Below, piece after piece: positions 21,430-30,119 of a stretch of 64,000 nt of DNA. The notes below the pieces were generated by a model. It ran no database searches. It worked only from the letters and a program-made list of their open reading frames with translations, and was not told the origin of the DNA. The position numbers and the translations under genes were made by a program. Source of the stretch: Dolomedes plantarius (lineage: Eukaryota; Arthropoda; Arachnida; Araneae; Dolomedidae); assembly GCA_907164885.2 (NCBI GenBank), contig OU015498.1, positions 92,847,733-92,911,732 of the forward strand, in the 5' to 3' direction. Positions within the stretch are counted from its first letter, which is position 1, and the number at the start of each line of letters is the position of its first letter.

Positions 21430-21447
21430 TGGTGCCGTGACCAGGAT
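21430..21447 (+). promoter_or_regulatory. Primer-binding site
   Basis: 'tggtgccgtgaccaggat' begins two bases after the LTR and opens with TGG, complementary to the CCA end of a tRNA. The first ~15 bases also follow the inverted right LTR (reversed at 24887-24901). Confidence 0.7.
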
Positions 21448-21486
21448 GCACGTGGTTGGGAGTGTGTGTGGATATTAACCATTTAA

Positions 21487-22008
21487 CAGTTTTGCCCGAA
21501 CACCGCTCGGGTGAAGCGAAAAGGAACTTCCCTGACTTGCCCGAACACCGCTCGGGCAGTGTATTTTCCTACACCAATCCACGGATTTGCCCGACTTTTC
21601 ACTTTTTTTACTTTGCAGTTTTTTTAATAGATTTCTCTAGTAGTTCAGGAGACATTGGATGGTAAAACCAGTTCAAGAACAGGTTTTACTGTTTTTCGGA
21701 TAGGCGGGAAAATTGAGCGATGTTGTGTGCACATGTTCAGTGTATTACGCGTTGCGATTAGTATTTCTTTCCAATTTTGTGCTAAATAAAATAAGAATGG
21801 AAACAGTGAGTGGCTCATAACAGAATATAATTCTGATATTGTATCAGAAAGCGAATCGGAAATTTCTCTAAATGATGCTGGCAATTGTGAAAGTTCGTTA
21901 TCGGACTTCTCAAGTGATGAGGAAAGTTCAGATAATCTAATTCAGGTTCGGAACTTTTTTGAAATTAATACTAGTAATCCTCCTTCACCACAGTCACCAT
22001 TTCTGAAT
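21487..22008 (+). mobile_element. Possible piggyBac-like 5' end with acidic first exon
   Basis: TTAA (21483-21486) is followed by 'cagttttgcccgaacaccgc'. The self-complementary block GCCCGA...TCGGGC occurs at about 21493-21511 and again near 21539-21557. Further on, a frame reads 'EYNSDIVSESESEISLND' and other Ser/Asp/Glu-rich text, ending 'NPPSPQSPF' just before a GTAAGT donor at 22009. TTAA plus an acidic N-terminus fits piggyBac transposases, but no catalytic domain or 3' end was found. The alternative is that this is leader sequence of the LTR element itself. Confidence 0.35.
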
Positions 22009-22931
22009 GTAAGTATTTCAAAAATATGAGTATTTCAAAAATACATAATCTTTTCAAAATTTATTTCCTGTAAAGTGTTTTTCCAGTTTAGCAACAATTG
22101 TCAAAAAAATCCAATTTTAAGTAAAAATGACATTTTCGCCGTAATTAAAAATTATAATAAATTAATAAATGCAATACTTGTAACAGTTTTGACTGCTGAT
22201 TTGAATTCATACAATCGATGTGAATACAAAATTGTTTATAAAAATTATGCTTATTTTTTGTCAAAATATAGCAGAAAAATGAAACTGGTAAGTGGTTAAG
22301 GAAGAGACTTTGGTAATAATTAAGACTAAAATAATATTTGTTATTTTGCTAGAATATTTAAGTTTTTTGTTAAGGAAATGAAACAAATATTTTTTTCTAG
22401 CAACTGTAGTGAAAATAGACTTAGAATATAATTTGTGAGCAACATTATAATTCTGAATAATATAAACTAATGACAAATTTAATGATAACAATAAAGAAGC
22501 ATTACGATATTAAATTATAAGAGTATGATCCATTCAGATGTCATTTTAACACTATTATGGTCATAACGAGTATGAAGAGGAAGTAAATTTTATAATTGAT
22601 CTATTATGTTAATCGCCAAACTTAATAATAAGAATATTTATCATAATATTAAGAATGGTAAGAATGGTAGGATATTAACGCGGAATATTCAGAAGCAGAG
22701 ACTTGTGTGCAATTTCTTTACCACTGTGAATTATTTGAAATTTTGAAATGATATTACATATAAAATATGAACTTATTTGACTAATTTGTATACATACTAA
22801 AGTGAATTGTTTAAAACTAATGCGAATAGAATGCTATGACATTTGTTTTTATTTTATGTATGATATGTTAATGATCTTATATAGTCTGAGTGTATAGGTT
22901 AGGCAATATTTAAGTTATATTGCCAATTGCT
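22009..22931. other. AT-rich interior before gag
   Basis: Weak frames only. This may be intron or internal sequence of the piggyBac-like piece, or retroelement leader. Confidence 0.35.
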
Positions 22932-24520
22932 AGATTGATGCAAAATCAGCAAATTGATATTAATGCAATTAGAGCGCAATTAATACGTAAATTACAAACA
23001 AAGGATAATACAATTGTGGAGGGTAAAGATATATTAGTGCATTTGCCAGAATTTTCTGGGAATAAAAATGACAACATTGATTTTTTTTAGCCAGTTTGAT
23101 AAAATAGCAGATATAGGGAAGTTAAATGAAGAGCATAAATTGTTATTTTTAATGGCAAAACTAAGGGACAGAGCATTACAATATGTAAGCAGTCACGAAG
23201 AGTTACAGGACGAAAATAATTATGAAAATTTTAAGAAAACTTTAAAACTTAAATTTACTCCGGAGCAAGATTTCATGAAATCACAAAATGCCTTAATAAA
23301 AATCTCGCAGAAACCCGAACAGTCCATTAATGATTTTAAGGAGGAAATTGTCAGGGCCGCGTACAACTATTTAAAAGTGGCGAAACTATCGGACGATCAG
23401 GGAGCGGTCGGTCTGACGGAAAAAATTAAATTATCAAAATTTTTAGACGGGTTAAGACCCGCTATTCAATTGGAAGTAAAAAAACGGATCCTACCACATT
23501 TAACGAGGCTTACGAAACGGCAAGAAATATAGAAAATGCGCTAGAGCAGTGGTCGCCAACCCCCGGGCCGCGGACCGGTACCGGTCCGTGCATCAAATGG
23601 TACCGGGCCGCCCAAGGGACATTAAATTATTTCCATTTTATTTACTGTGATGTATTTCTCTCGGGTTTGTGCGACTTTGTTGAGTTTGTGCTAATTTACA
23701 CCTTTGTGACAGAAGAAATCTTGTAACCATTTTACATTAGTTTATTGTTTATTAAACATTTCAAGATTATGAATCAAAATTGCAGTCATAAAATTGAAAA
23801 TAAATACGCTTTCCTGAAAGAAAGAAAGAAAAAGAAACAAATGAATAAAACGAGTTTTTTATTGAACAATAAATAAACGTAACGTCATTTATACATCCAA
23901 AATTATGATAACATCATTTATTAAATTCAAAACAATCACAAATATAAACAATCAACGTCTTCCCTCAGCGGGCCGTGGTAAAATTATCAAACGTTGACCG
24001 GTCCGCGGCGATAGAAAGGTTGGGGAGCACTGCGCTAGAGGACTCGGAAAACAGCGTTCTGAATATAAATAAGGATAGCACATCAATAAAAATAATTGAA
24101 TCATTATTAAATCAAAATAAAGAACTGATGGAACGATTAAACGCCACGACTGAGAAAATAAATAAATTAAGTTTAAAACATACAAAAGAGGGCCAAAGTG
24201 ATGATATGAAATGTGAATTATGTGGAAAAACCAACCACCTTTCACTACAATGCTTGTTTAACCCTAAGCATGTGGCTATGAGTCAAAATCAAACACAGCC
24301 AGTAATTCAGGCAGGAAATAATTTTCCGAATTCCACGAATACATATTGGTGGACCCCCCAGAGGCGAAATTTTAGAGGAATTAATCAAATGCCTCAAACG
24401 TATGTTAATAATAGGCAAAATTACAGTAATGTTGATAATAATCAAAGTAACCAGAGACAAGGAAATTATTATCCGCAACAGGGAGAAGCATATGCAGATA
24501 TAAATAGGAATAATGATTAA
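22932..24520 (+). pseudogene. Gag-like protein of the LTR element, interrupted
   Basis: Gag packages element RNA into particles. The frame opens near 22932 ('MQNQQIDINAIRAQ') and shifts at an 8-T run (23080-23087). It continues as a capsid-like helical region ('NDFKEEIVRAAYNYLK', 'KFLDGLRPAIQLEV'). A hAT MITE splits it at 23547-24032, duplicating eight bases, after which the reading resumes with 'ALEDSENSVLNIN'. A single CCHC zinc knuckle follows ('CELCGKTNHLSLQC', spacing C2C4H4C), then an Asn/Gln-rich tail ending at the stop near 24518. It is broken by the frameshift, by what seems a further disruption before the MITE (near 23500), and by the MITE. Confidence 0.75.
23547..24032. mobile_element. 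hAT MITE inserted in gag
   Basis: A 486-bp element with ends 'cagtggtcgccaaccc' and, reversed, 'cagtgctccccaacc'. Both ends continue into 'gccgcggaccggt' blocks. A perfect 8-bp duplication, cgctagag, lies at 23539-23546 and 24033-24040. The body is AT-rich and non-coding. This end type belongs to the hAT superfamily. Confidence 0.92.
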
Positions 24521-24599
24521 AATTATGACAGGATGGTCAGGGGTGTGAGACATAATACGGGTATGAGAGGTAGTAGACAGTATGCTAAAAGGTTAAACT

Positions 24600-24890
24600 A
24601 AAAAGGGAACCACTGGTACGATATGTAAACAGTAATAAAAGCCCACAGATACAGGGGTTCCCAAGGCAAAATGAGATTCAAGTGGGTAAGATAACCAAAA
24701 ATGTGAAGATTTGTGAACAGGATGAGAAAAACAAAACGGTATCGATGACACAAACGGATCAAGTAGAAGATGGGGTAGAAAAAAATAATCAATTAATAAT
24801 TGCAAGTTGTACTTTCAAAGAAATCTCAAATCTACCGGTACTAAAAATAGAAATAATAAATTTAATATGTATGGCGTTGTTAGATACTGG
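24600..24890 (+). pseudogene. Start of the element's aspartic protease, truncated
   Basis: This frame overlaps the end of the gag region in another phase, as gag-pro boundaries often do. It ends in 'MALLDTG' at about 24868-24891. LLDTG is the active-site motif of retropepsins, with the catalytic Asp at 24883-24885. The inverted right LTR with its primer-binding site begins in the same bases, so the rest of the protease and all of pol are missing. Confidence 0.7.
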
Positions 24891-24903
24891 TCACGGCACC
24901 AGA

Positions 24904-25699
24904 TGTAGGTTATTATTCACCTTAAAACAATGAATGCATGCGTGTGTTGGAGCAAGCAAGGAAGACATAGCATTGGCCTTTAACATACATTTATTTAATA
25001 ATTCACAAAATTCAATTGAAGCGTAATTGCTACTAGCACAATATTCTCTTTCATATTAACATTTTACATACGAGAGCTCAGAAGCAGAGGCAAACTATAT
25101 GGTCAAAGTAATGATTTTTAGAGTCTATGGGGAGGCACTTACTATAGCTGAAGTATGCAGCGATGAAAGATGACATCGACGATAGGGACCCAAAATCATG
25201 TCATATACAGGATCATCTTGGCGGGTTACTGGCACTTCTCCTAGACTCTGAGGCAGTCGAGACTCTCTATCATCTGAGCTCTAAGAAAAAAGTCTGAGAT
25301 ATATCTGGACCTCCTCTCCTATTCCTTTCGTACTTGGAGGGACTGTTGTCTGTTTTCAGGGGGGCCATTCTGGCCCCCTGAATGGCCTTTTCACTGGGCA
25401 GTGGGCTGTTTTTCTCTCAGTAGTTCCTGCCCCAATTGGTTCCTTATTATACTGCCCCTTTCCATAGTCTACGAAATACACCCCACCATAATTTTCATTT
25501 GCAATACCAGTTTGACCCTTGTCATCTGAAGGTTTTACTGTGGGCCATAAAATAGCGACCATCCATCTTGCAATATTTTTAGACTTTAGATCGCTATCAC
25601 TGGCCACACCGACAGCTATTCTTCTATTTCCTCCTGGTTTACAAGCCCCTATTTACCCCTGCCTCTGCAGCCTTTACAATAGATTCGTTATTGGCCACA
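24904..25699 (-). repeat. Right LTR in inverted orientation
   Basis: About 796 bp, reading as a complete TG...CA LTR on the minus strand. It is preceded on that strand's 3' side by the primer-binding bases (24887-24901). It faces the left LTR head-on, so both outer ends of the element are U3 ends. Confidence 0.8.
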
Positions 25700-26262
25700 C
25701 ACCGTGGGGAATTATACGATTCCGCTTCTACACCTATCTACCGTGTTATAGGAGGGTTACCTGTATTGAAGTATATGAGCAATAACCTAATCTAGTTTTG
25801 TTTGTATTTTAGTTGTAAAAATTAGATAAAGAGGGGATTAGATAATCTTGTGGGGCATGAACTGTTGAACAAGTGTGGACAATAAATTGAATGCCTCTAG
25901 AGGCATGCCGCAGGGTATGCGCTGAAGGCAAGTTGAAAGGAAAGATGAAACGCGTGTTGAAGATAAAAGGGAAGACGAAAGCGCACAAGTGTGGACATAG
26001 CTTATGATCTCCTATAAACAAAATAAGAGTGCAGCACACAAGCCTAGCGTTGACGTCATTACTCGCAGAATGGAGGCACATCCCTATCCCGCTCTTACAA
26101 ATGATGTCGAAAGTTTGTCTCGTGGGCTCAATGTATGATTTCTGGCGAAATGTGGGCTGACAGGATGCTGGTGCATCTAAATACATTTAATTATTTGTTT
26201 CCACTGTGGACGTGCAATGACTTTTGTCATTAAAATATATATGTAACAATATAATACATATA

Positions 26263-27529
26263 CAGATGGTGGACAAAATAATACGAACACCTGTGAAATA
26301 ATGGAAAATCTTTATTAATAGGGGGTTGGACCACCCTTTGACTGAAGTACAGATTTAATGCGACGTGGGATAGATGCATAAAGGTCATGGACAATATTTA
26401 AAGGAATATTAAGCCATTCCTCCTGCAGAGCGGTCTCTAATTCCGAAAGTCAGGCTGGAGGTGGAAATCGGGAACGAAGTTTGGACTCCAAATATTACCA
26501 TAAATGTTCAATAATATTGAAGTCCGAAGACTGAGGGGGCCAGGCGAGATGTTCAACTGCATCGTCATGCTCTTCGAATCATTCTTGAACACACCTAGCA
26601 GTGTGGATAGGGGCGTTGTCGTCTTGAAAAAGCGGTCGCTCTCCTGGGAATACAGTCTGGACAAAAGGATGGACATGATCCCCTAGAACGCTTAGATAGT
26701 GATTGGATTTGATCCTCCCATGCAGAATAACAAGTGGCCCAAGACCGCTCCAAGATATCGCCCCCCATACCATAATGGAGCCACCCCCATGTTTCACAGT
26801 CGGCAAGAGGCATTCAGGATGAAACGCTTCTTTGGGCGTTCTCCAGACATAAACGCGTCCGGTCGTCTGAAATAGGGTGAATGACGATTCATCTGACCAT
26901 ATTACATGTTGCCACTGCTGTGGGGACCAGCCTTTGTGATCTCTGCACCATTGGCGTCGCTTGAAATCATTAGTTGCTGTCACCAAAGGTTTACGAATTG
27001 CCACTCTGCCATAAATGTTCGCAGCATGAAGTTCCCCTTTGACAGTTTTTGTTGAAACGGGGTCCGGGAGATGACTGTTCATTTCGGATGTTATCTCGGA
27101 TAACGATTGCTTGTGCTTTCGGGCTACTATGCGCTTCAAGACCGGTCTATCGCTATCAGCAAGCTTGGACTTTTGTCCACTGTTGTGCTTTGAAGACGTC
27201 GTCTTATCCTCTTTCGTGTAAGCTGTCATAACGGCTGATACCGTACTCCTTGCAAACCCCAAAAGGTTTGCTGTTTACGTAATCGATGCTCCACTTAAAC
27301 GCGCTCCAACTATCATTCCTCTTTGGAACTCTGACAGGTCTGACATTTCAACTTATCACAGACAGTCCGATAGAAGTATGCAACGTAGGTGACTGCTGTT
27401 GAGAGATGATACCTTCCTCTTCACGCTCACTAGGTGGCAGACTTCTGTTGCAGGTGGCGCGGCTGTACTGCAGGTGTGAAACACGTCATACTTTTTCACA
27501 GGTGTTCGTATTATTTTGTACTCCATCTG
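26263..27529 (-). mobile_element. Tc1-like element with dead transposase
   Basis: The inverted ends are 'cagatggtggacaaaataat' on the left and, reversed, 'cagatggagtacaaaataat' on the right. Both run on into 'acgaacacctgtgaaa'. TA flanks both sides (26261-26262, 27530-27531). Length 1267 bp. Confidence 0.88.
26315..27346 (-). pseudogene. Tc1-like transposase with four nonsense codons
   Basis: From an ATG at 27346 ('MSDLSEFQRG') to the stop at 26315 ('GGPTPY' end) the frame keeps one phase over 1032 bp with no indel. It contains four stops: a TAA in the first HTH (27275-27277 region), a TGA replacing a Trp after 'ARCVQE', a TAA after 'IEHLW', and a TGA after 'RFPPPA'. Catalytic blocks are still readable: 'WSDESSF' (first Asp), 'FQDDNAPIHTA' (second Asp) and 'NIIEHLW' (Glu). 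The longest uninterrupted piece is 26579-27262. Decay by point mutation alone suggests moderate age. Confidence 0.88.
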
Positions 27530-27539
27530 TATGTATAAT

Positions 27540-30110
27540 TTTTAGCATCCTGTTTTTATGGGAGGTTTTTGTAAATTATACACTGGCATTTTTCAGCTAT
27601 TAATTATTTGTAAACTATTTGGACCAAAAAGGCAAATAATATGATTGAAAATAAAACTTCTAACATGTATAACGAACTCAGATATTACATATGCTACAGT
27701 TTTTTGGGGTATTTGGCAGCTATTAATTGTAAATTATTTGTATAAAAAAAAGCAAGTAAAATGATATATGCAAGACGACACAAAAAACAATTGTAACATA
27801 GATAAGAAACTTAGATATTATATATGTTACAGTTTTTTAGGTATTTGTCAGCTATTAATTATTTGCAAATTATTTGGATCAAAAAAGCAAATAAAATGAT
27901 GCATAAAAGACACCAAAAAAACTGTAACATAATAACAAACTTGGATATTATATGTTATAGTTTTTTAGGTATAGTTTTTTAGGTATTTTTCAACTATAAA
28001 TTATTTGTAAATTATTTATATCAAAAAAGCAAATAAAATGATATACAGTAGACGCTCGTTAATTCGAACTCGGTTAATTCGAACTTTCGGTTAATTCGAA
28101 CTAATCCAAAGGCCCCAAAAAACTTGTATTGGGGGTAATGTTAAAAATATCTCATTAATTCGAACTAAATTTTTATCAATTCGGTTAATTCGAACTAAAA
28201 ATTTGACAAAAAACATTTCTTTTTCCTCAATTTAACTTTCTCGATTTAAGTCAAGACACAATATTTCTTATCAAACTGTATGTGGCCAAAGCTCTGATGT
28301 AAACGAAGACGTATGCACTAATTTCGGTAGGAAACTGCCAGGGCTTTTCTCTACTTACCTGCCGAAAGATATTTTTAATGCGGCCATAATGGACAAAGCC
28401 ATAATGGACTCTATTAAAACTCTTAAAGCATTTATTCATATGGAACCTTCCTCTGAAAATGAATTGAAATGTTTACTTCAAATCGAGAAGTTGGCTGAAC
28501 AATGTAGGCATCATAAACAAAACCAAGCATCCACTTTACAGTTTTTCACCAAAGTGTAATTCGTATTTTAAATTAAAGTTTACTTTCAACTGCATATCTC
28601 CTGCTTCATTTTATGATTAGGGCAAGTCTGTATTGCTTTTTAATATGTTAATTTTAGATAACATAGTATAATAACTATATTTTCTGGGGTTATACATACT
28701 AGGAGATTTTTCTTCTTCAGTGATACACTTTTAAAATTATATATTTTCTCTTAACATCGGATAATTCGAACTTTTTTCCGAGAACCTTTGAGTTCGAATT
28801 AACGAGCGTCCACTGTATAAAAGACCAAAAAAAGGAAACATATACAACAAATTTATATATTATATATATTTATATATTTTATTTTTTCTAGGTATTTGTC
28901 CGCTATTAATTATTTGTAAATTATTTGTATCAAAAAAGCAAATAAAAGTATATATAAAAGAGAAGAAAAAACTGTGACATATATAACAAACTTGAATATT
29001 ATATACGTTACAGTTTTATAGGTATAGCTTTTTAGGTATTTGTCAGCTATTAATTATTTGTAAATTATTTGGATCAAAAAAGCAAATAAGTTGATATATA
29101 AAAGACCAAAAAAAAAAAAAGAAACATATACAAAAAATTTATAAATTATATATTTATATATTATATATTTTCTTGGTATTTGTCCGCTATTAATAATTTG
29201 TAAATAATTTGTATCAAAAAAGCAAATAAAATGATACATAAAAGACACCAAAATTTAAAAAAAACTGTAACATATATAACAAACTTGGATATTATATATG
29301 TTACAGTATTTTAGGTATTTTTCATCCATAAATTATTTGTAAATTATTTATATCAAAAAAGCAAATGAAATGATATATAAAAGACAAGAAAAGGGAAACA
29401 TATACAACAAATTTATATATTATATATTTATATATTATATATTTTCTAGGTATTTGTCTGCAATTAATTATTTGTAAATTTTTTGGATCAAAAAAGCAAA
29501 TAAAATGAATGATACATAAAAGACACTAAAAGAAACTGTAACATATATAAACTTGGATATTATATATGTTACTGTATTTTAGGTATAATTTTTTAGGTAT
29601 TTTTCAGCTATTAATTACTTTTAAATTATTTGAATCAAAAAGGCAAATAAAATTATACATAAAAGACACCAAAAAAATCTGTAACATATATAACAAACTT
29701 GGATTATATATATGTTACAGTTTTTTAGGTATAGTTTTTTAGACATTTGTCAGCTATTAATTATTTGCAAATTATTTGGATCAAAAAAGCAAATAAAATG
29801 AATGATACATAAAAGACACCAAAAGAAACTGTAACATATATAACAAACTTGGATAATATATATGTTACAGTTTTTTAGGTATTTGTCAGCTATTAATTAT
29901 TTGTAAATTATTTGGATCAAGAAAGCAAATAAAATGTTACATAAAAGACACCAAAAAAAACTGTAACTTATATAACAAACTTGGGTATTATATATGTTAC
30001 AGTTTTTTAGGTATTTATCAGCTATTAATTATTTGTAAATTATTTGGATCAAAAGCAAATAAAATGATACATAAAAGACAAAAATTATGCATTGTATATA
30101 GCAAACTTAG
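27540..30110 (+). repeat. Hairpin-bearing satellite, ~140-bp unit, about 13 copies
   Basis: Units repeat 'cagctattaattatttg', 'aaaaaagcaaataaaatg', 'acataaaagaca' and a perfect inverted repeat. The spacing of 'gcaaataa' motifs is 122-150 bp. Each good unit holds 'aactgtaacatatata' and its reverse complement separated by ~14 bp (for example 29827-29842 and 29857-29872). The array is split by a Tigger derivative at 28046-28815. It begins right after the Tc1 element at 26263-27529. Confidence 0.88.
28046..28815 (+). mobile_element. Short Tigger derivative (deletion form)
   Basis: The ends are 'cagtagacgctcgttaattc' and, reversed, 'cagtggacgctcgttaattc', with TA on both sides. Internal copies of 'ggttaattcgaact' serve as subterminal repeats. 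Compared with the copies at 35145 and 57486 it lacks about 700 bp of the 5' half. What remains encodes only the end of the DNA-binding region and the C-terminus ('GRKLPGLFSTYLPKDIFNA' then 'IMDSIKTLKAF'). Confidence 0.88.
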
Positions 30111-30119
30111 AAGATTAAA

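Larger units (their letters stand above)
20640..25699 (+). mobile_element. LTR retroelement with inverted LTRs, broken after protease
   Basis: A left LTR (20640-21427) in plus orientation and a right LTR (24904-25699) in minus orientation bracket a gag-like region and the start of a protease. The unit begins TGT and ends ACA, and the 5-bp sequence CACCG flanks it at 20635-20639 and 25700-25704, as for one integration event. The usual reverse transcriptase, RNase H and integrase are absent. The right LTR starts inside the protease active-site codons. The gag type with one zinc knuckle and aspartic protease suggests a Ty3/gypsy-like element. It cannot replicate alone. Confidence 0.75.
17759..25763. 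mobile_element. Tigger/pogo-type element, second shell
   Basis: The left end 'caggtagacctcctacagca' continues through ~230 bp that match the reversed right half of the intact MITE at 48120-48873, including repeated 'aacacggtttcgct' motifs. The right end is the reverse of 'caggtaaccctcctataaca', as in the other end of that MITE. TA flanks both sides (17757-17758, 25764-25765). Its original body was probably under 1 kb; the rest is a Tc1 and a retroelement inserted later. Confidence 0.6.
16845..26001 (+). mobile_element. Harbinger/PIF-like element, outermost shell of the 16-26 kb nest
   Basis: The left end ('agctatgtccacag', then 'gtgcgctttcc' and 'cttcaacatg') is matched in reverse by the right end near 25950-26001 over about 50 bp at ~80% identity. 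TTA stands before the left end and after the right end (16842-16844, 26002-26004), consistent with the 3-bp TWA duplication of Harbinger elements. Inside is a MADF gene, the usual partner gene of such elements. The DDE nuclease gene was not found. About 8 kb of the interior is later insertions. Confidence 0.5.

Noticed and set aside
17759..25763. HARBI1-type or Tigger DDE nuclease genes inside the nest
   Set aside because: I searched the interior for DDE motifs and found only the Tc1 transposase and gag/protease pieces.
27425..27445. Second CTCF-like site ('cactaggtggcag')
   Set aside because: It lies inside the Tc1 element at 26263-27529, so it is probably incidental transposon sequence.
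27540..30110. CRISPR-like array
   Set aside because: Units are ~140 bp, diverged and AT-rich in a eukaryotic context, with no short identical repeats or unique spacers. It is a satellite.
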